In this document: positions 23,018 through 35,818 of the stretch, one piece after another
Position numbering within the stretch: position 1 is the first letter of the stretch
Layout of the letters: the number at the start of each line of letters is the position of its first letter
NCBI RefSeq assembly: GCF_040412425.1
Contig: NC_089749.1
Location: 40,940,739 to 41,004,738, forward strand
Direction: 5' to 3'
Origin: Macrobrachium rosenbergii
Lineage: Eukaryota > Arthropoda > Malacostraca > Decapoda > Palaemonidae
Length of the DNA: 64,000 nucleotides
Translations under genes and position numbers: made by a program
Notes under the pieces: model-generated
Database searches by the model: none
What the model saw: the letters and a program-made list of their open reading frames with translations, nothing else
Told to the model about the DNA's origin: nothing

Positions 23018-23502
23018 GACAATGGAGATATGGACTCTGAAATCAACCACAAAATACATTGTGCTTGGGTAAAGTGGAGAACATTAGAAAAGTGTAACCA
23101 GACCAGCGATGGTCGACGAAGCCGAGACGTGACCGATGTACTGTAGAAGGCTCAAGAACGGAAAATGGATGTGGCAGAAATGAGGATGTTGAGATGGAGG
23201 TGTGGAGTCACAAAAAGAGATAGGATTAGAAATTAATTTATTAGAGGAACGATTATGGTAGGGGAAGTATCGAAGAAGGCCCACGACAGAAGACTACAGT
23301 GGTTTGGTCATTTCACGCAGAGAGAAGATCATGTGTGCAAAAGGGTTATGAGCATGGAGGGAAGGAGAAGAGGAAGGCCAAAGTTCAGGTGGAATGATAG
23401 AATAACAAACGACATGCGGGAGAAAGGTTTAAGAAATCAGGATACATTGGACAGAGGGCGGTGGAGAAAGCTACTAGGAAACAGCGACCCCAGATAGAAA
23501 TG
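23018..23502 (+). pseudogene. RTE-type LINE, 3' part of reverse transcriptase ORF (left arm)
   Basis: The 3' end of a non-LTR retrotransposon of RTE type. Translations in shifting frames give DSEINHKIHCAW, then RPAM, then MDVAEMRMLRW-like text. The intact 80-codon frame 23255-23497 carries VSKKAHDRRLQWFGH, RGRPKFRW and DRGRWRKL, the C-terminal signature of RTE-clade proteins. No catalytic RT motif remains. It faces a second copy on the opposite strand across a 14-base spacer. Confidence 0.85.
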
Positions 23503-23815
23503 TCTTCAGCTTTGCCCATTTCTACATGGGGTCACTGTTTCCTATCAGCTTTCTCAACCTTCCTCTGTCCAATGTGTCCTGGCTTCTTAAACCTTTCTCC
23601 CGCATGTCGTTTGCTACTTTATCCTTCCACCTGAACTTTGGCCTTCCTCTTCTTCTCCTTTCCTCCATGCTCATAACCCTTTTACACACGTGATCTTCTC
23701 TCTGCATGACATGACCAAATCACTGTAGTCTTCTTTCGTGGGCCTTCTTCGATACTCCCCCCTACCATAACTGTTCCTGTAATAAATTCATTTCTGATCG
23801 TATCTCTTCTTGTGA
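23204..23815. repeat. ~610-bp palindrome of two RTE 3' ends
   Basis: Arms 23204-23502 and 23517-23815 are inverted copies with about 90% match by eye (for example GACATGCGGGAGAAAGGTTT against AAACCTTTCTCCCGCATGTC), separated by 14 bases. The tip lies at the LINE 3' ends, so the elements converge tail to tail. Confidence 0.9.
23517..23815 (-). pseudogene. RTE-type LINE, 3' end (right arm)
   Basis: The 61-codon frame 23522-23707 (minus) has REDHVCKRVMSM, RRRGRPKFRWKDK and DRGRLRKLIG. The preceding text to 23815 adds a RDTIRNEFITGTVMVG-like stretch. Orientation and family match the larger RTE segment at 26361-28210. The simplest reading is one minus-strand RTE element split by the Jockey-like insertion between them, although roughly 100 residues between the pieces are missing. 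Confidence 0.82.
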
Positions 23816-23819
23816 GTTT

Positions 23820-26360
23820 GCTAACCATTTTGCTAATGTTGCAAAACAAATGATGACAGACCCTATTCTGCTCAAAGAAGGGTAGTGAAACAAGTAGAAA
23901 CTGATTATAATACATCAAGGAATGAACAGTACAATGTACCTTTTACTATAGGGGAATTTGAATCAGCCTTACACAAGTGTGATCATTCATCTCTTGGAAT
24001 GGATGATATAATATACTCAGTGATTAAGCATACACCAGGAAATACCAATCTTCATGTTAAACCTTATTAACAGAATTTTTCAAGAAAACATCTTCCCTAA
24101 GCAATGGGAGATGTTACAGTACTGCCATTTGTGAAACCAGCGAAAGACCCTTTCAAGACAGATTATCATCCCATTGCACTGACGTCATGTCTGTATAAGA
24201 ACATGAAAAAAATATACCACGTCAAACGTACGTTTTACGTGGTATTTGGAACGTGGGAGATATTTGTCATCTGCTCACTGTGGATTTTGAAGTATGCACT
24301 CCACAACCGATGTGTTGGTTCGAATGGAATCTTCAGTATGTGAAGCCTCTGCTGATAGACAGCATCACATAACTGTTTTCTATGATCTTGAGAAGGCTTA
24401 TGATACAACATGGAGATAACGGCTTTCTGCGAATCCTTTATGAATGTAACCCGAAAGGCCATTTGCCTCTCTTTATCAAGGATTTTTTAAGAAATAGCCT
24501 ATATCAGGTTCAGGTGGGAGCAAAATTGTCAGGTGTATTCAACCAAGAAGAAGTGCCACAAGGAAGTGTTCTAATTGTAACCTTGTTCGCCTTGGAAATC
24601 AATGGGGTATCCAAAATAATTCACCCAGATATAACTTATACTCTTTTTGTTGATGACCTTTCAATATCTTTTGTAGCAACAAGGATGGCTCTGCATTGGT
24701 AAAATGGTGAAGTGGGCTCAGATGAATGGTTTTAGGTTTTCAGCAGTAAAACGGTGACCATGCACTTTTGTCGTAAGAGAGGAGTCCATCCTGATCCAGA
24801 TCTGTTCATACATGGGCAAAGAATTCCATGTGTTGCTGAAACACGGTTCCTTGGGTTGATTTTGATAGCTAGTTGACTTGGATTACCTATCTGAAATATA
24901 TTAAGACAAAATGCTTGAAAGCAAAGAATGCCCTGAAAGTTCTGTCCCACACTTCCTGGGGTGCTGACCAAACTCAGATGTTGAGACTATACAAAGCCTT
25001 ATTCTTCAAAATTAACTTATGGGTGTGAAGTCTACACCTCAGCAAAGACTAATAGCCTTAAAATGCCCAATTCAATTCATCATGGAGTAGTAAGACTGGC
25101 TACAGGATCATTTAAATCCTCTCCCACTGAGAGCATGATTGTTGATGCTGATGAGATGCCTCTGGGTCTTCATTACCAACGTCTGCTGGTCGGGCCCGGT
25201 ACAGATTTCCAGCATTTGTATCAGAAATGAAAGGCATTGTCAGTTCTATGAAAATCACCCCAAGTAACCACAACCATTTGATTTTAGAGTAAAATGTATA
25301 ACCAAGGACGGAAGACTTTACCAGCTACATATTTGGTTGTCCCACCCTGGGACCTTCCTGGGGTAAAAGCAGAAATGTCTAATGAATCAATGAGATCAAT
25401 ATTTTTAGATCATTCCTCCGAACATGATAACTCCGTTGCAGTTTTCAGAGATAGTCAGATGCTGGCGTCGTCTGTGGAGTGGTTTTTTCTGATGAAGAAA
25501 GAAGCAGGAGACTATCATCTGTAGCATCTATTTTTACAGCAGAACTGCATGCAATTTTAAAGGCCTTAAAGGAAGTTTTAACTCTTAATGGAAACAGTTC
25601 TACTATATATTGTGACTCAAGAAGTGTTCTTCATTTAACTCTTTACACCCACTGACTATGGAATGGCTGTTGTTAATGAAAAGAAGAGGTAGAGAAGTAA
25701 ATTTTTGGTGGGTGCCTTCCCATGTTGGGGTTCCAGGGAGCGAGCAAGCTGATCAACTTGCTAAGTCAGCAGCCACCTCTCCAGAACCCAGATGCCTACT
25801 ACCACGTAGGGACGTATCTCCTCTTGTAGGTCAGAATATAAACAAACCAGTTTAAGAAAATATTGAAACAAATCAGTATCACATCATCAGTATCTCCTTG
25901 GTCATATCCCTATGTGCCAAGGAGACTAGAAACGACGTTGTGCAGGCTAAGGATTGGACATACAAGACTCACACATGGGTTCTTGATGTCAAGTGAAAAC
26001 CATCAATTCTGCAACAAGTGTATTGTGCCCTTGTCTGTGAGCCATTTGCTGGTCGAATGTCCCAGTCTTGGTGATCTATCTAAGACACAGGTTCCTCTCT
26101 TGGGGACATGACAGAGATGGACATTTTATCCTTGCTACGATTCTTGGGGAGGATTGTAAGATAGAACAGTTATTTATATTTGTCAGGGAGGCGGGCCTCC
26201 TCAGTACAGTATGTGTATGTATGTATGTATAGTATATGTGAACAGATATGATTATAGTTAAAAATATTTTGAGATACTTATTGGAAATCCTTCTTTTTTT
26301 TTCTATTGAAGTTTATTACGACGTCAGTAACCTAGATGTTCTGACGCCATAAATCAAATC
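23820..26360 (+). pseudogene. Jockey-like LINE: RT, RNase H and C-terminal zinc-knuckle remnant
   Basis: A non-LTR retrotransposon body broken by many frameshifts and stops. Visible in order: pre-RT/fingers text ending HITVFYDLEKAYDTTWR (about 24360-24418); RT palm with VPQGSVL and the catalytic FVDDL (24382-24702); RT thumb with KCLKAKNALKVLSH; RNase H with ELHAILKALKEV, YCDSRSVL and FWWVPSHVGVPGSEQADQL (about 25530-25770); and the C-terminal LCRLRIGHTRLTHG...CNKC...SHLLVECP knuckle (25863-26111). RT would copy the element RNA at a nick. The 5' endonuclease is absent, so the copy is 5'-truncated and inactive. The 3' end is near AAATCAAATCAA at 26345-26360. Confidence 0.88.
24215..24244. repeat. 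30-bp dyad inside the Jockey-like remnant
   Basis: TACCACGT at one end and ACGTGGTA at the other, with AAACGTACGTTT at the centre. One mismatch breaks perfect symmetry. It overlaps former RT coding sequence, so it probably arose by local inverted duplication. Confidence 0.8.
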
Positions 26361-26642
26361 AACCTTTTACCTTCAGCTGAACTCCTTCTCTAGTCCTGTC
26401 TGTCAACACTATGTCAGGGAGGCGGGCCTCCTCAGTACAGTATGTGTATGTATGTATGTATAGTATATGTGAACAGATATGATTATAGTTAAAAATATTT
26501 TGAGATACTTATTGGAAATCCTTCTTTTTTTCTATTGAAGTTTATTACGACGTCAGTAACCTAGATGTTCTGACGCCATAAATCAAATCAACCTTTCTAC
26601 CTTCAGCTGAACTCCTTCTCTAGTCCTGTCTGTCAACACTAT
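26182..26642 (+). repeat. 231-bp tandem duplication across the Jockey/RTE junction
   Basis: The stretch starting GTCAGGGAGGCGGGCCTCC at 26182 restarts at 26413. The two units are almost identical, differing by about one base in a T-run and one in CCTTT(C)TACC. Each unit spans the 3' end of the Jockey-like element and the first bases of the minus-strand RTE. Both breakpoints share TGTCA, a 5-base microhomology, pointing to a recent replication- or repair-based duplication. Confidence 0.95.
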
Positions 26643-28210
26643 GTCATCAGCGAATAGAGCACTCCAAGGGACCCCCTCTCTGACATCTGATGTCATAACA
26701 TCCATCACAAGGCCGAAGATGTAGGGGCTGGGAGTTGACCCTTGATGGAGACCAACCCTCACTTTGAACTTTGCTGTAGTTCCAACAGAACTTCTTACTT
26801 GTGTGGTCGCTTCTGCATGCATATCTTGTACCACCTTCACATATTTTTCAGAAATACCCTTCACCCTCAAACACCTCCATAATTCTTGCCTTGGTACACG
26901 ATCATATACTTTTGCTAAGTCAATAAATACTAAGGGAAGCTCTTTCTGTCTTTCTCCATACTTCTCCAAAGTTTGTCTTAAAGCAAATACAGCATCCACT
27001 GTACCCATCCCTGGCATGAACCCGAACTGTTCCTCGCTTATTGTAGTTTCTCTCTTTATTCTTTCTTCAATAATTCTTTCGTTTTATCTCTCTGTAATTA
27101 CAAGTCTTGTACGTCGCCCTTTCCTTTATATACTGGGACCATGAGGCTGTTTCTTCAGCTATCTGGCATTCGTTCGTCGTGGTAGATCTTACACATTAGG
27201 TCCCACAATATATCAATTCCTTCCTCTCCCAAACATTTCCACACTTTGACTGGTATACCACCACGTCCTACTGCTTTTCCTCTTCAAGCTATCTAGTGTC
27301 CGCTTTACTGCTTGTATATTTTTATGCGTTACTACTCTTACTTGTGGGTTGCCATCTTCTGCTATTCTTCTGGGGTTTTCTTCGCTCAATAACTTTTCAA
27401 AATATTACTTCCATCTTGCTTTTATACTTTCCTCCTTTGACAGAACTCTGTCATATTTATCTTTGATTTGCCTGATGTGAGTCACATCTTTAGTTGTTTT
27501 ATCTCCGGCCGTCTAATGAAGAGTTAGAGGAATTTATTTCTGGTGATAGAAATTCATTTCTCGCTATAATGTGGTTCGGATTCCACAATAAGCTGTAGGT
27601 TCCGTTGCTAAGTGACCAGTTGGTTCTTAGCCACGTAAAATAAGTCTAATCCTTCGGGCCAGCCCTCTCTAGGAGAACTGTTAATCAGCTCAGTGGTCTG
27701 GTAAAACTAAGGTACACTTTACTTTAAACGTTTTGTATACACGTTTGCCCTTCTGGTGTTTCTGTTTTCTCATGCAACTCATTCGTCACTCTTGCCTTTG
27801 CCCTTGCGACAGCCTTCTTTGCTTCCTTCTTTGCATTTTCCAAGCCAGTTGATTCTCCTCAGAATCATTTCGATCATATGCTATCTTGGCCTCCTTTTCC
27901 CCTTGACCTTTTCCCGTTTCTTCGGGTAGACCTCTGCCAGATGTCTCTCCCAAGAACTCTCCTGCTGTTCTAAGAATCATAGCCCTATTTCTACCCACCA
28001 AGTGTTGAGGTCCTCTACTGATATGATGCTACCGAGTACCGGTTATTTCAACCTTCCTCTCATCTCACGGCCCTGTAGCCTCCACCACTTTGTCTGGTTG
28101 TGGTGTCCTTCTTCCCCTCCAACTCGTCTCATCAAAAGGTCTGACACCATTAATCTATGTTGCGTACTAACACTCTCCCCTTTTATTATCTTGAAACTTT
28201 TCACTTGTTA
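26361..28210 (-). pseudogene. RTE-type LINE: endonuclease end and RT palm
   Basis: Read from 28210 down. First HRLMVSDLL and TKWWRLQG (end of the AP endonuclease), then the linker frame 27786-28001 (GEFLGETSGR, QLAWKMQRRKQRR), then a SINE insertion. From about 27480 comes the RT: IRQIKDKYDRVLSKEE, then the 144-codon frame 26583-27017 with EEQFGFMPGMGTVDAVF upstream, PLVFIDLAKVYDRVPR (motif A), VGLHQGSTPSPYIF (motif B) and SALFADDIVLTD (catalytic ADD, motif C). Several stops break the ORF and the 5' end is lost at the (AT)n array. The catalytic Asp pair is retained. Confidence 0.88.
27502..27722 (+). repeat. SINE family A copy inside the RTE element
   Basis: About 220 bp matching the body of the 20981-21258 element, including GGTTCGGATTCCAC, AGGTTCCGTTGCTA, CCAGCCCTCTCTAGGAGA and CTCAGTGGTCTG. 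Only the end of the tRNA-like head (CTCCGGCCG) remains. It interrupts RTE coding sequence, so it is younger than that element. Target duplications not clear. Confidence 0.87.
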
Positions 28211-28235
28211 GATGGCTTCTTCTGTAAATGAGAAA

Positions 28236-28400
<165 letters not shown>

Positions 28401-28579
28401 CTGTGGCCTTTACCGATCAAAGTGATATCACCCCTGGGGCATTATTGCCACAGAGCATCATCGAAATGAGGGTTTAGTTTAACCATGGATGGGCCCTTCC
28501 CCATTCTCTGCTCTCTCAGCTAACCAAGAGCCACAGTTTTTCCTGAACTTTCCTCTTCGAGTGTGTTAAGGCCACCACC

Positions 28580-28620
28580 AACGCTCAGGTACACCTGCGC
28601 AGGTTTGCCTGCACAGGCCT
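28580..28620. other. CAGG-N4-CCTG dyad cluster, site 1
   Basis: AACGCTCAGGTACACCTG followed by CGCAGGTTTGCCTG. A closely similar block (AACGCTCAGGCGCGCCTG then CGCAGGT) occurs at 30393-30417. Both look like parts of one dispersed element rather than chance dyads. Confidence 0.6.
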
Positions 28621-28803
28621 GCCTGTGTCACCACTAACGTTACAGTTTTTTTACTTAGTTCTCTATAGCAGCCATGGCGTCAATAGACGTACTCTGCAAT
28701 AATAGGCTTACTGATAGCAACAAAAATTAATAAACATCTAAAAAAGACGTCCATTGAAGGAGCGAGTGGCTGTTATTTATTGTCAACATAAGAAGTTAAC
28801 AAT

Positions 28804-29260
28804 GGAGCCCCGATAGCCCAGTCAGTTAGAGCGGCAGCTTCGGACTTCATAGAGGTCTGTAGCGGGGGTTCAAATCTGCAGTCGACCTGTCAGAGAGGCG
28901 GACACTTTGCTATCCGTGTAGACACCCCGGGATTATGTATATAATCAACGGATAGGTTTGCTTAAAAGCAAATGGATGTTACAGACTAATACACACACAA
29001 ACAAAGCCACTCCAACATCTCCTAAAAACATAAGAGACACCTCACACGTCTCGAACTGTCCACCTAACTGCTCAATAACTTCTCGCTGCTGGGGACTGGT
29101 ATGATACATGTACATACGCTACCGGGGTCTAAGCGATGTCAGGCAGGGCAGCCGATCAAGACTACGGTCTACCCCAAAGCCAAATCAAAAAGTCCTTCAA
29201 AAGAAGGCATCGTGCTTACCCCATACAAAAATGGGAAAAAAAGTACGTTAAAAGAAGAAG
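28804..29260 (+). mobile_element. SINE family B, full length, 16-bp target duplication
   Basis: A 457-bp element with a tRNA-like head (box A TAGCCCAGTCAGTTAGAGCGG region; box B GGGTTCAAATCTGC), then a body with GCGGACACTTTGCTATCC, ACACCCCGGGATTATG, TTTAAGCAAAT-type text (here GCTTAAAAGCAAAT), GGGGTCTAAGCGATGTC and CTTACCCCATACAAAAATGG. Flanks are ATAAGAAGTTAACAAT (28788-28803) and ATAAGAAGTAAACAAT (29261-29276), 15 of 16 identical: a target-site duplication as produced by LINE machinery. The 3' end is A/G-rich. A second copy lies inverted at 43865-44333. Confidence 0.95.
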
Positions 29261-29574
29261 ATAAGAAGTAAACAATGAATAAACATACATAGTCTATTGT
29301 TTTTTTTTTATTACTATGCGGAATATTATTTTGTTCTCAATTTAAATCTGAATTACATATATAATGCATGATGATGAATGTAGGAAATAGTTCTATTCTT
29401 GTTTTACGTTACTTTGTTATATTGAATATTTATTCTCATTTAAAAACTGACTCGCATATAGCCTATGGTTTATCACGAAGAATAAACATAGGCTACTACG
29501 TGGGCATACAAGGCCACTCTTTGTCGGCAGCAGGATCATTCTCCTTTAGCTTTTTCGACTAAGTTAAAAAACAA

Positions 29575-29945
29575 GTACAAAATGCGCCGAAGTTTCTTCG
29601 GCGCAATCGAGTTTTCTGTACAGCGTATAATTGAGGCCACCGAAAATACATCTTTCGGTGGTCTCGGTATAATGCTGTATGAGCAGTGGCCCATGAATCT
29701 TTAACCACGGCCCGGTGGTGGCCTGTCCTATATCGTTGCCAGATGCACGATTATGGCTGACTTTAACTTTAAATTAAAAAAAAACTACTGAGGCTAGAGG
29801 GCTTCAATTTGGTGTGTTTGATGATTGGAGGGTGGATGGTCAACATACCAATTTGCAGTCCTCTAGCCTCAGTAGTTTTTAAGATCTGAGTGTGGACGGA
29901 CAAACAAAGCAGGCACAATAGTTTTCTTTTGCAGAAAACAAACGA
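29575..29945 (+). repeat. Hairpin-rich interspersed repeat, copy 4 of 4
   Basis: The best-preserved copy for structure. Stem 1 is TGCGCCGAAG/CTTCGGCGCA, stem 2 is CCACCGAAA/TTTCGGTGG, and stem 3 is the long fold-back at about 29781-29880 with arms ACTACTGAGGCTAGAGG and CCTCTAGCCTCAGTAGT around a loop with TTGGAGGGTGGATGG. The order and spacing of the three stems match copy 2. Ends TTTTCTTTTGCAGAAAA. Confidence 0.93.
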
Positions 29946-30077
29946 GCAGGTTTCTTTTTTTTTTTTTATCTCTTATGACAGTCTTTGGATTTTATTTGCC
30001 CAAGACAAGGATCATTCTTGTAGATTTCGATGAAATATTCTAGCTATTCGGGAATGATGCTGCCACTTTCAGCCTTC

Positions 30078-31502
<1,425 letters not shown>

Positions 31503-31539
<37 letters not shown>
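31503..31539. repeat. (CT)n microsatellite
   Basis: CT tract of about 37 bp directly preceding a tRNA-headed SINE. Confidence 0.95.
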
Positions 31540-31541
<2 letters not shown>

Positions 31542-31735
31542 CTCCGGGCCTCAGCGGAAAGACACTCGCTTCACTAGTGAGAGGGTCTCTGGATCGATCC
31601 CGCCTAAGAACGGATCGATATGGAGGTTCCTTTTAACTTATTGTGCCTACGTTAACCTAAACAGTAAATTATGTGCCTAGCGGTCAGTCACTAGAGTGAA
31701 TAAAAACTAGGCGTATAGCGGGAGAGACAAAACAG
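31540..31735 (+). repeat. SINE family F with tRNA-like head
   Basis: The head reads as a tRNA cloverleaf: D-arm CCTCAGCGGAAAGA, anticodon arm CTCGC-TTCACTA-GTGAG (would-be anticodon CAC), and T-arm/box B TGGATCGATCCC. The 3' body with TGTGCCTA and CCTAGCGGTCAGTCA matches the copy at 40573-40765. It is not a functional tRNA because the acceptor stem is poor and the element continues into a shared body. Confidence 0.8.
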
Positions 31736-32028
31736 TTAATTTAGAAGTCATCAAATCGCTGTAAAACTTGGGGTGGGTCAGTTCTCTGTATTTACGTCTG
31801 TTCCTATAACTTGATGCGCTTAATTGTATTCCTGTATGTGATCAAATCTATGGGTATTGTCGTTAATTTTTCGTCTTCTTTGTTGAGAATTCATCGTATT
31901 TTGATTAAACATGGAGGATATATCTATCGTGCAACCCTCGAACTTTAAAAGACTGTTTGGGCTAATTAAACAAATGTGTGAAGTGACCAAAAGACTCAAG
32001 TCCTCAGACGACATAGAAACAAATCCCC

Positions 32029-32420
32029 GAAAGGCCATAGCGACAAAAGCCATATGTGGCCGTAACACAGGAGCCATAACTGACCATAATGACAAAGACT
32101 TTGAATGGACATAATAAGGAAAGCCTCAGGTGACCATAACAGCCAAGACGTTGAGTAACCAACAAACACATCGAAACCAGGAAGGAAGTCTCATGGCCGA
32201 GCAACCCAAAATCAATCAGTCAGAGACCTCCAGTGGTCATAAAGTTATAGATGGCAATGACAACAAAGTTTTATAGTGGTCAAATAACAAAAATTTAAAG
32301 TGGTCATAATAACGGAGGCTGAAAAAACCATACTAAAAAGTTCTAATATGCCCATTAAAACCAATGCCTTGAATGACCATAACAAAAAAGGTCATATATA
32401 AACAAAGCGTATAGGCGGCC
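32029..32420 (+). repeat. Decayed ~25-bp minisatellite
   Basis: A loose consensus of TGACCATAAYRACAAAG followed by about 8 variable bases recurs roughly a dozen times. Three consecutive units near 32081-32160 keep an exact 25-bp spacing; others drift. No reading frame is conserved across units. Confidence 0.7.
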
Positions 32421-33430
32421 ATCATGACCAACAGGCGAGCAAGTGGATTGGCCCTCCTCATTTCTCTTCTCTGGCACTGCATGAAGAAGAAGAAGAAGAA
32501 GATGATGATGATGATGAAGAAGAAGAAGAGTACAAATGACAGGGACAGTGTATAGTGTCACCTGAAGAAAGAGGCCGACCCAGAATAAGCAGAATGTTAT
32601 AGGATGTAGCTTCAATGAAAAAAAATAAGCAGATGAAGCCACGTGAACGGGTATTAAACCAGCTGCGAAATGGAGGAAAGCCCTAAATGAAGAAGGATGT
32701 TGGCGTTGGTCATTAATTTAAATCTTTTGAATGTTATTGCATCTTGTGATGTTGTTAGTTCAAAAACAGACAGGAGTAGGAGCTGCCTTTTTTGCTGCAG
32801 TTGGCTACACTTGTGATCAGAAAAATCTACGGATTTAACCCACCTGGATAAACAATCGACAGTCTATCATCGTTTTTCAAGTAAACATCACTTGCCATTC
32901 TCAAGTCGTCAGTCATTTTGTGCACCACCTTATCAACCAACAACTGTAGACTCCACAGAGTTCTTTCCTGCAGCCAGTCAAATATCTTCTCTAATTGTTA
33001 ACCGACTGGGATTATCTGGCAAGAGATGGGAAATGAGAAAGGACGAATAATAACCACAAACTCATCAGAAAAATCCTGGCTGACTTTTTAATAAGCAATC
33101 TAGCCGTGGCCTTTTGCGACCTTCCCCTGCCTGCCTGGGGAGTGGGGGAGATAGACTCATGAACCTGCTTCATGATTGATCCGATCCGATGGTCAAATCT
33201 CGCTAAGGCTTCCGATTAAATTTATTGTTCTCCCGGACGAGATCTGTTGATTTCGATTCTTCCGCTTTTTTTTTTTTTTTTTTTTCATGTGGAATTTATT
33301 CTCAGAAATTACTGCTCAGTCGTGATGTTATTTCTGATGAACAACGGACGGGTAAAGTTATTGAAAGGGAGAAAATGCATGTATTGTGATTTCATTCTCG
33401 AATCGGAAACAATAACGAATTTAGGTAGAT
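32421..33430. other. Spacer with short (GAA)n(GAT)n tract
   Basis: A trinucleotide tract GAA/GAT at about 32482-32530 and a T-run near 33266-33285 are the only structured features. No gene recognised. Confidence 0.5.
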
Positions 33431-33435
33431 TATAT

Positions 33436-33548
<113 letters not shown>

Positions 33549-33659
33549 CTATACCGTTACAAGGATCATGTGGCTAAATGCACTGCATGAACATGAAAGA
33601 AACATGACGAGACCCAAGTACCAAACGCTTTCGTTTATTTAAGAGCACTGCGGGTTTGT

Positions 33660-34515
33660 TGCCCCGAGATTTTGGACGTTGAGATTTCGGAGATATATAA
33701 CATGGTTGCTTCTTTGAAATATCCAAAGATTTTAGTTGACGTAACTTTAAAAAAAGCTAAAAAAAAATACTTTTTATACTGTTGGCACCGTACAGATTTT
33801 TAAACAGGATCATTTGTTAGTTTCACCATTCAGTGACCGATTTCCCTCTGCCGAGGATTTTGACAGAATTCAGTTAATATTGTTATTGAGATTTCACAAA
33901 CTATTAAATCCATTTTAATAAAGAATTCCCCATCAGAAACGTAGGATGTATCTAAAAAAAAAATCCCGTGTAAAGACTGTAATGAGAAATATATCCGACA
34001 AAGGAGTAAAATGCTGGCAGCCAGAATGGATCAACATAAATATAGTGTTTGTGTGGGAAAGGTGTCCAGTGTTCCTTTTTTTGCATAATTGTAATCATTC
34101 CACTGACTGGTAAAATGCTAGGGAGGCAATTTTTTGCAGAGACACAATTAAGAGAAGTACTATAGAAACAAGATTAATAAAACTAAAAGCAGATTGTATT
34201 TTTTATATTAGCCGGGGGGGGTTCATTTAAACGGGAGAGTTGGATTACGTAGGGTGCTGTTCAGCAATTCAAAATCGTGTAAGTGCCTTTTTACCTTTTT
34301 TGTTTTTGAGAACCGCTTTTCATGTAGGTGAAGTGTCTTAGGTTTTGGACTTGTTTGCTTGTTTACCATGTTTGTAGGCCGTTGCATATTCCTTTTTTTT
34401 CTGTCTGTATGTTCATTTTAACTTTTTGACATCCTTCTGTTGTATTCATTTTGTGCAGTACCCTGAAGAAGTGTGCAGATTAAATACACTTAAGCGCTTG
34501 GTGCTTGTGCCATTT
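33660..34515 (+). pseudogene. Penelope-like element: thumb, GIY-YIG domain and 3' end
   Basis: In shifting plus-strand frames: EILDVEISEIYNMVASLKYP and KILVDVTLKKAKKKYF (PLE thumb), then IKNSPSET and the endonuclease with IPCKDCNEKYIRQRSK (C-x2-C; YIG changed to YIR), LAARMDQHKYSVCVGKVSS and a degraded NHSIDW region. The C-terminal part near 34130-34215 recalls CRDTIKRST-like text of the 9725 copy. The change of the conserved Gly in YIG together with frameshifts makes it inactive. About 300 bp of 3' UTR leads to a hammerhead-like motif at 34463. The RT palm is missing. Confidence 0.8.
34463..34494 (+). ncRNA. Hammerhead-like core at a PLE 3' end (decayed)
   Basis: CTGAAGA (fits CTGANGA exactly) is followed at once by a perfect stem AGTGT/ACACT with an 11-base loop, then TAAG where the hammerhead core needs GAAA. 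Order, spacing and position near the 3' end of a PLE match the ribozyme layout known from these elements. The altered GAAA would be expected to abolish activity. Confidence 0.45.
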
Positions 34516-34546
34516 AATTAATATTTCATTACGACTATTGCAAAAT

Positions 34547-35818
<1,272 letters not shown>

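Noticed and set aside
31540..31615. Possible functional tRNA gene (anticodon-arm loop TTCACTA)
   Set aside because: Acceptor stem does not pair and the sequence continues into a body shared with another copy at 40573, so it is a tRNA-derived SINE head.
33330..33390. CTGATGA followed by GAAA, suggesting a hammerhead
   Set aside because: The intervening sequence does not form a stem II and there is no closing helix; chance match.
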